Source of the DNA: Nitrospira sp. | GTDB lineage: Bacteria; Nitrospirota; Nitrospiria; Nitrospirales; Nitrospiraceae | Direction of reading: 5' to 3' | Assembly: GCA_030123605.1 (NCBI GenBank) | Contig: CP126123.1 | Location: 1,054,001-1,118,000, forward strand | Length of the DNA: 64,000 nt | Shown here: piece after piece, positions 1-8,386 of the stretch | How the letters are laid out: each line of letters opens with the position of its first letter | How positions within the stretch are numbered: the first letter of the stretch is position 1 | The notes under the pieces: model-generated | The model's input: only the letters and a program-made list of their open reading frames with translations | What the model was told of the DNA's origin: nothing | Databases searched by the model: none | Made by a program: the position numbers and the translations under genes

Positions 1-1
1 C

Positions 2-730
2 TCCCCGCACCCGAAAGACTTTCCCTCCGCGTTGCTGGACGCGGTGGCAGGTCACCCGAATATCTGTAAGCACATCCACCTGCCTGTGCAATCCGGTAAC
101 GACCGTATCCTCGCACTGATGAACCGAACCTATGGCAGGAAGGACTACCTTGACCTGGCCGCAACCATCCGTCGCCGCCATCCTGGGATCGCCCTCACCA
201 CCGATATCATTTGCGGTTTTTGCTCGGAAACCGAAGAGGAGTTCCTCGATACCTATCGACTGGTTCAAGCAGTGAACTATCACTCCGCCTATATCTTCAA
301 ATATTCAGAACGGAAAAATACGATCGCGGCGCGCAAGTTCCGAGACGATATCCCGGAAGAGGTAAAGGGCGAACGGGTCAGCCGGCTGGTAGACCTGCAG
401 CGACCGATCACGGCCCGCCTCAACAGGGAATCGATCGGCAAGACGGTTCCGGTCATGGTCGAGGGTGACTCGAAACGGTCCGCCGACCAGTGGATGGGAC
501 GGACCGATACCAATATCACGGTCATCTGGAACAAGAGCGACGCTCCTGTCTCACCCGGCACCATTCAACCCATTACCATCCTCGACGCCAACGCCGCCGT
601 GCTCATGGGACGACTGGATTCAGGCTCCGCTCAGAAGGAGGACAGGAACCATCGCAGGTCGAATGAGACACCGTTGCTCACTCCTGAACAACCCTTGCCA
701 ATTTTTCGACGGCCACCCTTGTCAGACTGA
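2..730 (+). CDS. miaB: tRNA-2-methylthio-N6-dimethylallyladenosine synthase MiaB, C-terminal part
   Basis: This is the 3' part of a gene that begins before the window; the reading frame is open from base 2. The product is a methylthiotransferase radical SAM enzyme that adds a methylthio group to i6A37 of tRNAs. Visible are the second half of the radical SAM barrel, with the HLPVQSGND and TTDIICGF segments typical of MiaB, then the YSERKNT-type linker and a C-terminal TRAM-like RNA-binding domain from about residue 140 of the visible part. The Fe-S cysteines lie upstream and cannot be checked. The last 30 or so residues after the TRAM domain look like an unstructured tail. No clear terminator follows. 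Confidence 0.9.
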   Translation, partial: SPHPKDFPSALLDAVAGHPNICKHIHLPVQSGNDRILALMNRTYGRKDYLDLAATIRRRHPGIALTTDIICGFCSETEEEFLDTYRLVQAVNYHSAYIFKYSERKNTIAARKFRDDIPEEVKGERVSRLVDLQRPITARLNRESIGKTVPVMVEGDSKRSADQWMGRTDTNITVIWNKSDAPVSPGTIQPITILDANAAVLMGRLDSGSAQKEDRNHRRSNETPLLTPEQPLPIFRRPPLSD

Positions 731-1041
731 CGGGGCATCCCGCAAAACGCAGTGTACTATGACGCTCTCGATCGCCGTTTCCCACGGCCTTTCACCGCGC
801 CGTACCTTCCAACGGAGCAACAGCGCTGTCTTGAAACATCAATAGCTTAGACAGCGGGTCCGCCACGAGCATCTATAAGTCATTCACGACAGCCACCATG
901 TCTTTTGCTGCCCCGGCGATGAGAACTATTGCTCCATAAGCCCATGGATAAAGGGCATAGCCCTTGCTAAACCCAAATCTCGGCAACCGCATAGCATCAG
1001 GCTATCAACCACCGAGACCGCGCATCCAGAGGACCTGCCGC
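731..1041. other. Intergenic stretch without a supported gene
   Basis: About 310 bases between miaB and a small membrane protein gene. Overlapping reading frames are short and lack ribosome-binding sites. The only structure noted is a small hairpin at 951-965 (AAGGGC, 3-base loop, GCCCTT). No convincing promoter was found. Confidence 0.4.
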
Positions 1042-1173
1042 ATGAAGAACGATAACGAGAAGAGTCGCGCAGAAGAGGCCCAGACAGGGATAAGCCTCGA
1101 AACCATCATCGCCGTCGGCGTCTTCGGATGGATGGCGCTCGGAGTGGTGATGATGGGCTTGGGGATCTGGTAA
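1042..1173 (+). CDS. Small single-pass membrane protein (43 aa)
   Basis: A 43-residue protein with a charged N-terminus rich in Lys, Glu and Arg, followed by one hydrophobic segment at about residues 20-42 (IIAVGVFGWMALGVVMMGLG) ending almost at the C-terminus. The ATG was chosen over one further upstream because GAGG lies 8 bases before it and the extra upstream residues look unlike protein. No family recognised. It precedes a lipoprotein gene by 85 bases and may be co-transcribed with it. Confidence 0.5.
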   Translation: MKNDNEKSRAEEAQTGISLETIIAVGVFGWMALGVVMMGLGIW

Positions 1174-1258
1174 TCCGTTTCTGCGTCGCCACGCGCTTTC
1201 GCCATGAAGCCGCGGTACCCGCTTCTGGTCCAGAAGATCAGTCGAGAAGGAAGACATC

Positions 1259-2311
1259 ATGCGCATTCACGGCTCTTCCGATTCCTCCATCAAGCCCCTG
1301 ACCTCCGGCCTCCTCGGATTAACCCTGGTGGGTGTCATGGCCGTAGGTTGTTCAGGAACCTCCGCCGTCGTTCAGCAGCAGACCGCCGCACAACCGCATG
1401 GTTCCGTCCGACTCGAAGAAGTCGCCGATTGGGAATTTGAGGCAGCGCATCCCAGCACCATCGATGCCGCGACCCTCGAGGCCCTGTTGTGCGGCGTCAT
1501 GATTTCCGACGCACAGACCGATCTGTCGAATCTGCCCGTGGATGGCAGCAAGCCGATGAGAGTATTCAGCGATGAGGACGTGCACTATCTCGCTCCCCTG
1601 CTGGCCCAAGCGTTGTCTCAAGCGCAACCCGAATACGTGGTCGCTTTCCGTCTGTCCTCATCGGCAGGGTCAGGCTCTGAACCCACCGCGGGCACCCTTT
1701 ACGTCCGGAACGACCGGCTCCATCTCATCCTGACCGAACATCAAGGCTCCCTGGCGCGGATCGAATCGTCGTTGTTCAGCAGTGGACGACCGGCGCGCAT
1801 CGTGACCATGGCGCCGGAATCGGCAGGCCGTATCGAGCAGGCGTTGCCGGCGATCGTCCAGGGCAAGCCACAGGTCAAATCGCTCTCGATCGACTATGCA
1901 GTCTTCGCCAAAAACCAGGAACCGGCCCGAATCTTGACAGCAAACAAGGTCGCGCCGGAGCTTCGAACCGCCAAACCCGCATCGGCTACGACGGTGATTG
2001 CCTTGGTCGCGTCGGGGACGGAAGGGGAGTCCGCCAAGAGCGCCCAGCCGACGCAACCGACAGCCCCGGAAAATCCTGTGATGGAAACCGCTTCCCTTCA
2101 GAACGAACAGTTGAACGAGACCTTGCAAGAATTACAAGACGCGCGCCAGGCGATGGCCCGCAAGGATGCCAAGATCAATGCGCTGCGGAGGGATTTGGAG
2201 TCGATGCGCACGCAGTTGGAAACGAAGGACAAGGAACTCCGGGCCGTGAAGACCAGACAGGCCCAACCGAAACACGACTCACGTAACCGCGCGGAACTCA
2301 CCGTTCGCTGA
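1259..2311 (+). CDS. Putative lipoprotein with C-terminal coiled coil
   Basis: A 350-residue protein of unknown function. The N-terminus has a long signal sequence with a lipobox-like AVGC at about residues 28-31, so export and lipidation are likely. Residues about 50-215 form a globular part with no recognised family. Residues about 275-335 are a predicted coiled coil rich in Glu, Gln, Lys and Arg with heptad spacing. The start is supported by GAGAAGGAAG before the ATG. It converges on the exonuclease gene with only 16 bases between the stops. Confidence 0.75.
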   Translation: MRIHGSSDSSIKPLTSGLLGLTLVGVMAVGCSGTSAVVQQQTAAQPHGSVRLEEVADWEFEAAHPSTIDAATLEALLCGVMISDAQTDLSNLPVDGSKPMRVFSDEDVHYLAPLLAQALSQAQPEYVVAFRLSSSAGSGSEPTAGTLYVRNDRLHLILTEHQGSLARIESSLFSSGRPARIVTMAPESAGRIEQALPAIVQGKPQVKSLSIDYAVFAKNQEPARILTANKVAPELRTAKPASATTVIALVASGTEGESAKSAQPTQPTAPENPVMETASLQNEQLNETLQELQDARQAMARKDAKINALRRDLESMRTQLETKDKELRAVKTRQAQPKHDSRNRAELTVR

Positions 2312-2327
2312 CCGCCCGCCGTTCCCC

Positions 2328-3044
2328 TCAGCCCACATCGATCAATTCCGGCTTCAACAGCACCACGTCTTTCGAGATCGGTTGCCGGAAATTCATGCGG
2401 CAATAGCAGCCGTAGGTCACATAGGTATCTTGCAAGCAATAGAGGGCGATCTCTTTCCCCTGCCCCTCGGCCCACATCTGCGCCACCTGGGATCCGCTCC
2501 CTGATTTGGTCTCAACGTTCAACGCCCGCGCCAGGACATCCAGCTTCACCCACCCGCGATTGTCCCAATTGCTCCAAATCGCCATCGTGTCGTAGACCGG
2601 TTCCGCCCGGAACCTGGCCAGACTGATCTCCATGGTCGGCTTCACCTGATGGATGATCGAACGTTTCTTGATGAAGGGCAGGTCGAAATTGAGTCCGTTG
2701 TGGGTGATGAACAGCGAGGGGCGGAGCTGCCCGAGGTGGCTCCAGAACCCGCGCAACAGTTCGCGCTCATTGCCACCGTACCAGGACATGGCGCCGCGCG
2801 GTTCGAGGTTGTCCGTAAACTCCAGTAGACCGATGCAGACGATCCGGCTGAAGGTCCCGTCGAAGGAGGATTTCTCGTACAGCTCCTCGTCGAGCCGCTG
2901 CCGCTCCTCCGCTGCTCCGACCGCAAACAGATCTCCGCCGCTCTCGTCGAATACCCGGTCGCCCGACAGAAGCTCACGCCCGGCCAAACGCGCCCACTCC
3001 TCTCTGGGGGCCTGCACGGTTTCGATGTCGAGCACCACCTTCAT
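2328..3044 (-). CDS. Predicted 3'-5' exonuclease of the PolB-like DEDD family
   Basis: A 238-residue protein with the layout of the PolB-associated exonuclease family (COG3298 type). ExoI is visible as LDIET with D6 and E8. ExoII is THNGLNFD near residue 130. ExoIII is ALYCLQD near residue 205. These acidic residues bind the two metal ions that hydrolyse single-stranded DNA or RNA 3' ends. No polymerase domain is attached. It lies directly downstream of the Nudix hydrolase gene (6-base gap) and of mutY on the same strand, consistent with a DNA-repair operon, though its substrate is not shown by sequence. Confidence 0.8.
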   Translation of the reverse strand: MKVVLDIETVQAPREEWARLAGRELLSGDRVFDESGGDLFAVGAAEERQRLDEELYEKSSFDGTFSRIVCIGLLEFTDNLEPRGAMSWYGGNERELLRGFWSHLGQLRPSLFITHNGLNFDLPFIKKRSIIHQVKPTMEISLARFRAEPVYDTMAIWSNWDNRGWVKLDVLARALNVETKSGSGSQVAQMWAEGQGKEIALYCLQDTYVTYGCYCRMNFRQPISKDVVLLKPELIDVG

Positions 3045-3050
3045 AAGCCC

Positions 3051-3452
3051 CTATGCGCCGCCCTGTTGAAGTGCCGCAATGACCGTCCGGTCGGCTGAAG
3101 GGAACTCGAACGAGTCCATCTCATGCGGATAGACCCATCGAAGCTCCGCGCAGTCCAACGCGATCGCCTCACCCGCCTCGATCCGACATCGAAAAAAATG
3201 CAACTCCACGGTCTTCTCGGGGTAATCATGCCGTACGATCCGGAAGGGAACCGGCACGTCGATACGGATATTCAGCTCCTCCCACAACTCTCGATGCAGA
3301 CAATCCTCCAACGATTCGCCCGCCTCCCGCTTCCCTCCCGGAAATTCCCACAACCCGCCGAGATGCACCCCTGCCTTACGGCGTGTGATGAGATACCGCC
3401 CCTCCCGTACGATCAAACCAGCCGCAACCTCGATGAGCTTCATCTCAACCAT
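3051..3452 (-). CDS. mutT: MutT-like Nudix hydrolase (probable 8-oxo-dGTP diphosphatase)
   Basis: A 133-residue single-domain Nudix protein. The Nudix box begins at GGKREAGE near residue 40 and continues to RELWEEL, matching G-x5-E-x7-R-E-x2-E-E. The preceding WEFPGGK and the N-terminal LITRRK are typical of MutT, which removes 8-oxo-dGTP from the nucleotide pool. It lies downstream of a MutY lacking its own Nudix-like domain and upstream of an exonuclease, so a shared role in handling oxidised guanine is likely. An in-frame ATG three codons downstream (3443) is an equally good start. Confidence 0.85.
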   Translation of the reverse strand: MVEMKLIEVAAGLIVREGRYLITRRKAGVHLGGLWEFPGGKREAGESLEDCLHRELWEELNIRIDVPVPFRIVRHDYPEKTVELHFFRCRIEAGEAIALDCAELRWVYPHEMDSFEFPSADRTVIAALQQGGA

Positions 3453-3559
3453 TCGACCATCCCAATCATCGGAAAAGCGAACCGCTGCCCCATCGGATCA
3501 GGACATCATCGGGCATCCGATCAACGGTGCGATGGTCCCATCGTCGATTCTCAGCAAGG

Positions 3560-4282
3560 TCATTTAGCGCCGCCGAACGGGTAGGTCTTGCAGAAGGTCT
3601 TCATCGGGCACAACAGGCAATAGGGATCGCGGGCCGTGCAGACCGTGGCGCCGAAATCCATGATGGCCTGGTTGAAATCGTACCCCTTGCCGCGCGGAAT
3701 CAAGGCCTCGGACAGTTCCCACAATCCGGCCTTCTGAGCCTTCGGATCGCCCTCGGCAATGAAGACGCGATGCAGCACGCGAATCACGTTGGTGTCCAGA
3801 ATGGGAGCGTCCTCATTGAACGCGAACGAGCGAATCGCTCCCGCGGTGTAACGACCGATGCCCTTGAAGGACAACAATTCATCCGGATCGCTCGGCAACT
3901 GTCCCCCGTACCGAGTCACCGTTTCACAGGCGATGCTGTGCAGCCGTTCGGGACGGATGTTGTATCCCAACGGATACCAGGTTTGCTTCACTTCCGCGAC
4001 CGGCGCATCGGCCAGTTCTTCGAACGACGGATACCGTTCCAGGAACTCATGGTACTTAGGAATCACACGATCGACCTGCGTCTGTTGCAGCATCACTTCC
4101 GACACCAGGATGTGGTAGGGATCGGAGGTCTTGCGCCAGGGCAGGTCGCGCCCATGCTCCTTGTACCACTTCAACAGTCGTTGCTGAAACCGCTGTTTCT
4201 GGCCGCGCGCAAGCGAGACGGAAGGTTTCGACGACTTTTTCGCACGGCGTGAAGATTTCTGAACGCGAGACTTCGTAGGCAT
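3560..4282 (-). CDS. mutY: A/G-specific adenine glycosylase MutY, short form
   Basis: A 240-residue DNA glycosylase that removes adenine mispaired with 8-oxoguanine. Visible are the HhH-GPD core with SEVMLQQTQV (catalytic Glu62), the helix-hairpin-helix FKGIGRYTAGAI at about 139-150, catalytic Asp163 in ILDTNVIR, and the 4Fe-4S loop C215-x6-C222-x2-C225-x5-C231. The protein ends nine residues after the last cysteine, so it lacks the C-terminal Nudix-like domain that recognises 8-oxoG in typical MutY (about 350 aa). The N-terminal 25 residues are rich in Lys, Arg and Ser. A related short-form glycosylase with a different mismatch preference is possible. The next gene downstream encodes a stand-alone MutT. 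Confidence 0.85.
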   Translation of the reverse strand: MPTKSRVQKSSRRAKKSSKPSVSLARGQKQRFQQRLLKWYKEHGRDLPWRKTSDPYHILVSEVMLQQTQVDRVIPKYHEFLERYPSFEELADAPVAEVKQTWYPLGYNIRPERLHSIACETVTRYGGQLPSDPDELLSFKGIGRYTAGAIRSFAFNEDAPILDTNVIRVLHRVFIAEGDPKAQKAGLWELSEALIPRGKGYDFNQAIMDFGATVCTARDPYCLLCPMKTFCKTYPFGGAK

Positions 4283-4422
4283 AACCGGTCGCGACGAGTG
4301 GCGGCATTCTAAAAGGCAGGGAGGTGAAAATCAAACCGTATGAGAAGAGCACAAGGCGGAGCCGCCGGAATCCGACCGATCAGCCCCGCCTGTGAACCCC
4401 CTCCACCCATCACCGAGAGCGA

Positions 4423-4788
4423 CTATTGAGGCGCGGCTTGCACCTTGGTCGCTTCCTTGACCGGCGGATCGATCAGAATGTTGGGACCCTGAACTTTCGG
4501 GAGGAGTCCGGCGCCGGGCTTCTCCAGAAGGCGCTGGTTCTGATCGTTGATCGACAACTTTTGCGACACATGGCCGTCATCGAAGGCGGCCGCCTTGTTA
4601 AGGGCGGAATCCCCCGTCCCATTGGCACGGCCCGGGTCGTTGGCGAGCGGCTGCCCCTTGACCGGATCGATCGCCTTCCCCATCGGGTAACCGGGATGTT
4701 CCGGCAGCATGGCGGGATTGCCGAACGCCACGGCGGCGACCAGCAGTCCGGATACAATGAACAGGCTTGCGAACAGTGAAGGTTTCAT
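4423..4788 (-). CDS. Secreted small protein of unknown function
   Basis: A 121-residue protein with a clear signal peptide: MKP, then a hydrophobic core over residues 4-20, with likely cleavage after AFG. The mature part is hydrophilic, rich in Pro, Lys, Asp and Gln, and probably mostly unstructured. The start at 4788 is fixed by a near-perfect ribosome-binding site, GAGAAGGAGG, 7 bases upstream; an earlier in-frame ATG lacks one. No family recognised. It stands alone between mutY and a 500-base intergenic stretch. Confidence 0.7.
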   Translation of the reverse strand: MKPSLFASLFIVSGLLVAAVAFGNPAMLPEHPGYPMGKAIDPVKGQPLANDPGRANGTGDSALNKAAAFDDGHVSQKLSINDQNQRLLEKPGAGLLPKVQGPNILIDPPVKEATKVQAAPQ

Positions 4789-5315
4789 GGCGAGACCTCC
4801 TTCTCGTGGTGAAACAACGACGTCCTTCGGCATCACAACCGAGAGGGCGCAGGAGAGGCGCGTATGGAAGAGGAAGAGTCAAGAGGAAACGTAGATGGGC
4901 GAAGAGGCATTACCCCGGTTTCATACAAGCCTCCAGGACTTCCTTCCAGCTTGCCTTCCGGTGAACGGGACAGTCAAGCCCACGTGACTCGGCACTGAGC
5001 GCCGGTTGACAGACACTCGGACGGACCCATCGACTGAATGAATGCCGCAATGAGGCCGGGTCAGTGCCCTAGGAATCCTCCCAATTCCAAATGGCCGGAG
5101 ACGTTATCCTGATCGCACCCGGTTCCACGATATGGTATGTCCTTTTCCCGGCAGGCTGCGTTCGCACTTGTCGCTTGTCGTTGGTCAGGCACCTCGTGAG
5201 GCAACTTCCGGGACCTCGACGGCGCCCTTTGAGATTCGGCCCATGAATCACCCGCACCACAAGAGTTCCACCGCATCGAATCACGACTCCCGTCTGCAGA
5301 GGATACAGAACCGCA
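4789..5315. other. Long intergenic stretch without a supported gene
   Basis: About 530 bases between a secreted-protein gene on the minus strand and a PilZ gene on the plus strand. Several reading frames cross it, including one of nearly 200 codons on the minus strand, but they overlap the PilZ gene, are Arg-rich and have no ribosome-binding sites. No RNA family or strong hairpin was recognised. Confidence 0.4.
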
Positions 5316-5627
5316 ATGCGCATGAAGGTTCATTATCGGGTATCGCTCTCGAACACCTCCGCCACCGCCGGCGAAGGGCTGTTGTTGGACCTTTCGGCGG
5401 ATGGCTGCCGGATGGAATGCACAGACCCTCCGCCGGTCAACACCTACCTCTCGTTGAGAATTGTAGTGTCGCCCGCCGACACACCGATCCTCGTGGACCT
5501 TGCCGCAGTACGGTGGTCCGTTGAAAAGGCATGCGGTATTCACTTTCTCTCCGTCCGGCCGCCGCAAGCCGAGCGTCTGAATAAATTTCTCGCCTCGCAG
5601 AGATCGCCCGCCTCGGACAAGCGCTGA
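5316..5627 (+). CDS. PilZ-like domain protein
   Basis: A 103-residue protein resembling a minimal PilZ domain, the beta-barrel that binds cyclic di-GMP. Seen are an N-terminal Arg-containing stretch (RMKVHYR) and the second signature DLSADGC at about residues 25-31, matching (D/N)-x-S-x-x-G. The first signature is not a clean RxxxR, since the two arginines are six apart, so c-di-GMP binding is uncertain. The C-terminus has the hydrophobic and Arg pattern of the last PilZ strands and helix. The window also holds two HD-GYP proteins of the same signalling network. Confidence 0.6.
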   Translation: MRMKVHYRVSLSNTSATAGEGLLLDLSADGCRMECTDPPPVNTYLSLRIVVSPADTPILVDLAAVRWSVEKACGIHFLSVRPPQAERLNKFLASQRSPASDKR

Positions 5628-5709
5628 ACGGGTAAGCGGAGCACCGGATGGCCGGTCCACACTCGCTCGGCCTCGCCGGCAACGTCATTTGCCGTCGATG
5701 ATTTCCGAG

Positions 5710-5738
5710 TTGACCGTGTCGAAGAGGCTCTGTAGGAT
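5710..5738 (+). promoter_or_regulatory. Putative sigma-70 promoter for the DUF2235 gene
   Basis: TTGACC at 5710-5715, a 17-base spacer and TAGGAT at 5733-5738. Transcription would start near 5745, giving a leader of about 45 bases to the ATG at 5791. Confidence 0.5.
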
Positions 5739-5790
5739 TTCGTCATCCGGACTGCCTGCTCCGACGGCATTTTCAGGAAAGGAGCGACCC

Positions 5791-6843
5791 ATGTCCAAAA
5801 ACATCATCGTCTGCACCGACGGCACCTGGGACCATCCCGATTCTAAGAACCCCGACGCAGGCACGACAGCGGATGAGACGAATGTCTTCAAGTTCTTCGC
5901 CCTTCTGCCGGGTGAAGCCCAAATCCGCCCCGCCGGCGCGCGTATCAAATCGATCGAGGGGCAAACCGTTTTTTACGACGACGGTGTGGGGGCCGATGGG
6001 ATATGGGCGGTGCGAGTCGTCGAAGGGGCGACCGGAACCGGTTTGGAGCTCAAGCTGCAAGCCGGATATCGATTCGTGAGTGAACAATACGAAGAGGGCG
6101 ATCGGATCTACCTGTTCGGATTCAGCAGAGGCGCCTACACCGCCCGCAGCATCGGAGGAATGTTGACCAGGTGCGGCGTGCCGGCGCGGCAGTTACTGAA
6201 CGATACCTTCGCGAGCCACGCCTTCGACGTCTACCGCCGCGACAACGACGCCGTGACGGCTCAATTCCGCAAGGATTATCAATGCCGGGACGTGTCGATC
6301 GAAGTCATCGGCGTGTGGGACACGGTGGGTGCGCTCGGTATCCCCCTCATTCTCTTTAGCGGCCTCGACCACCTGCTGTTCAGTTTCCACGACACTTCGT
6401 TACACCCGAACGTCCGCTTCGGCTACCATGCCGTCGCGATCGATGAGAAGCGGGAAAGTTTTCAGCCCACCCTCTGGGCTCCGCGTGAAGGCGTCGAGCA
6501 GGTGTGGTTCGCCGGAGTCCATGGCGACATCGGCGGCGGCTATAAGGAACCGGGGCTGTCCAACGTGACACTCCGATGGATGCTCGATAGGGTGCAACCC
6601 CATGGTCTGTTGTTCAAGAACGGCACCTTTACCAAGGATGGAACCGCCACGATCACGGGCGATCCCCTCATGGAGCCGATGCACGATTCCTATAAGCCGC
6701 CGTTCATCACCCTTCACCCCTCGGTGCGCACGATCCCTCCCTCCGCGCCGTTGCATGTCAGCGTGCAACAACGGTTGGAGAAGGCGAATCCCGAATACCG
6801 GCCGACAAACCTGCCGCCGGAACCACGCACATACGTTGAGTAA
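5791..6843 (+). CDS. DUF2235 family alpha/beta hydrolase (Tle1-like phospholipase fold)
   Basis: A 350-residue protein of the DUF2235 family, which includes type VI secretion lipase effectors (Tle1) and many uncharacterised hydrolases. It begins with the family hallmark VCTDGTWD at residues 7-14 and has the nucleophile elbow GFSRG at 110-114, with Ser112 the likely nucleophile. Further Asp and His residues (VWDTVGA; FAGVHGDIGGGY) fit the family triad. The start at 5791 follows GGAAAGGAG. There is no signal peptide and no VgrG, PAAR or immunity-type neighbour, so a housekeeping hydrolase role is as likely as an effector role. Confidence 0.8.
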   Translation: MSKNIIVCTDGTWDHPDSKNPDAGTTADETNVFKFFALLPGEAQIRPAGARIKSIEGQTVFYDDGVGADGIWAVRVVEGATGTGLELKLQAGYRFVSEQYEEGDRIYLFGFSRGAYTARSIGGMLTRCGVPARQLLNDTFASHAFDVYRRDNDAVTAQFRKDYQCRDVSIEVIGVWDTVGALGIPLILFSGLDHLLFSFHDTSLHPNVRFGYHAVAIDEKRESFQPTLWAPREGVEQVWFAGVHGDIGGGYKEPGLSNVTLRWMLDRVQPHGLLFKNGTFTKDGTATITGDPLMEPMHDSYKPPFITLHPSVRTIPPSAPLHVSVQQRLEKANPEYRPTNLPPEPRTYVE

Positions 6844-6994
6844 TAGGACTCGATAGCCCCAGTTCGGCGGTTTTTTCCCTTGCCTTTTCCGCGTCGCTCT
6901 TGCATGCTGGCCCCCGCCCGTGTCCCGGACGGAGCGGGCGAATCCCAGGTCGGCTCAGGAGAAATCCCGAAGCTCCTCTGTGAGGAAAACCCCG

Positions 6995-7612
6995 GTGACC
7001 GAAGACAATCAGTCTCGACGGATCGACGTGCTGGCAATCGGCCTCTTCGGCCTGGCGGTGGGTGCCTTGACCTTGGGGGTCGGTCAACTGGGTTGGATTC
7101 CACACAAGAACCTGGTCGGAGCGCTGGTGATCGCACTGATCTTCGGCGGGGTCGTGCAGCTTCTGGCCGGGATCACCGACATTCGCTACAATGAACAGCT
7201 GGGCGGCACGGCCCTGACGATGTACGGATTCCTCTGGCTCACCCTCTGCACCGTCAAACTCGTGAGCGCCAGCACCACCTTTCGATTCGACAATGTCCTC
7301 TACGCCCCGATCGATTTGGTCTATACCGTCTTCTCGGCCGTCATGGTCTATCTCACGGCCTATCGGACCCTCACCCTCAGCGCCCTCCACGTCATCATCA
7401 CCCTGACGTTGCTGACGACCACGTTCGCCCGTTTGGATTTCATCGGCGAACTGTTGCCCGGGATCGGGCACATCATCGTGGGATTGATGGCCTTCTACCA
7501 TGCGGTCGGCAGCTTGACCCAGGCCTTTACCGGCAACGCTCTCCTTCCGCTCGGCCCACCCCTGTTGCACCACCAGGCAAAACCGCTGCATTCGATCGCC
7601 AAAGTGGTGTAG
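6995..7612 (+). CDS. Acetate uptake transporter family protein (YaaH/SatP, GPR1/FUN34)
   Basis: A roughly 205-residue membrane protein with about six hydrophobic helices. The segment AGITDIRYNEQLGGTALTMY at about 60-80 corresponds to the family block around AGMWE...FGATAFSSYG. The N-terminal NPAPLGL-like signature of succinate-acetate channels is replaced by VLAIGLFGLAVGA, so substrate specificity is uncertain. A GTG start at 6995 is preferred because GAGG lies 8 bases upstream; an ATG at 6920 would add a hydrophilic Ser/Arg-rich extension. It converges on the SDR gene with a 20-base gap. Confidence 0.75.
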   Translation: MTEDNQSRRIDVLAIGLFGLAVGALTLGVGQLGWIPHKNLVGALVIALIFGGVVQLLAGITDIRYNEQLGGTALTMYGFLWLTLCTVKLVSASTTFRFDNVLYAPIDLVYTVFSAVMVYLTAYRTLTLSALHVIITLTLLTTTFARLDFIGELLPGIGHIIVGLMAFYHAVGSLTQAFTGNALLPLGPPLLHHQAKPLHSIAKVV

Positions 7613-7619
7613 CAGGTCG

Positions 7620-7644
7620 GCCGACTACGCCGTTACCAGTCGGC
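7620..7644. terminator. Possible bidirectional terminator hairpin between convergent genes
   Basis: GCCGACT at 7620-7626 pairs with AGTCGGC at 7638-7644 around an 11-base loop. It lies between, and slightly into, the ends of convergent genes. There is no U-tract, so it is a weak candidate. Confidence 0.25.
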
Positions 7645-8352
7645 GCCGATCCTGTCCACCACGATCTGATGTACCGTCGCCTGCGGTCCGAGGCAGGCCA
7701 GGTACAATGCGGTCTCAGCGATGTCGAAGGGATCGATCTTTTCACTGCGCGCCCGTTCGCCTGCCGTTGCATCCGTCAACTCATCCGCCACGCCTCCGGG
7801 ACAAATCGCACTCACCTTGATGTGGTAGGCACGGCCCTCGTCCGCGAGCGATTTGCTCATGGCCATGATCGCATGTTTCGAGGCGCTGTAGGTCCCGGTC
7901 CCGCTCCAGGCCTGCACCCCCGCCACACTCGACATGTTGATGATCGTCCCGCCTCCCTGTTTCTTCATCTGCGTGAATCCTGCCCGGCAGCAGAAAAACG
8001 TCCCGCGCACATTGATGTTCATCACCTCGTCGAAGGCCTCGGTGCCGGTCTCGGCCATCCGGCGGCCGCCGAAGATTCCGGCGTTGTTCACAAGGATGTC
8101 GAGGCGCTGAAACCGCCGGACAGTTTCGGTGATGAGCCGTTCCACCTGCGACTCATCCGCGATGTCCGTCTGAATCGGCAAGGCGATCCCCCCGGCAGCC
8201 TGAATCTGGGCGACCGTTTCCTCGCATTTGTAAAACCGTCGGGCCGCCACCACCACCGTCGCCCCTTCGCGGGCGAACCGCAGCGCGATGGCCTTGCCGA
8301 TCCCGCTGCTGCTGCCGGTGACGACCGCAATTTTACCCTTCAGCCGCTCCAT
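7633..8352 (-). CDS. Short-chain dehydrogenase/reductase (SDR)
   Basis: A 239-residue classical SDR. The NAD(P) site is TGSSSGIG at 12-19 and NNAG at 89-92. The catalytic set is Ser141/142, Tyr155 in TYSASKH and Lys159. Arg38-Arg39 after the second strand favours NADPH. The C-terminal VDRIGADW differs from the acyl-carrier reductase FabG ending, so the substrate cannot be assigned. The ribosome-binding site GAGAGGTGAGTC supports the ATG at 8352. It lies downstream of a hybrid kinase gene on the same strand, separated by 34 bases. Confidence 0.85.
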   Translation of the reverse strand: MERLKGKIAVVTGSSSGIGKAIALRFAREGATVVVAARRFYKCEETVAQIQAAGGIALPIQTDIADESQVERLITETVRRFQRLDILVNNAGIFGGRRMAETGTEAFDEVMNINVRGTFFCCRAGFTQMKKQGGGTIINMSSVAGVQAWSGTGTYSASKHAIMAMSKSLADEGRAYHIKVSAICPGGVADELTDATAGERARSEKIDPFDIAETALYLACLGPQATVHQIVVDRIGADW

Positions 8353-8386
8353 GACTCACCTCTCGTCACACGGAAGTTTTCCGCCG

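Noticed and set aside
5061-5660. A 199-codon frame on the minus strand near the PilZ gene
   Set aside because: Arg-rich shadow frame overlapping the PilZ gene, without a ribosome-binding site.
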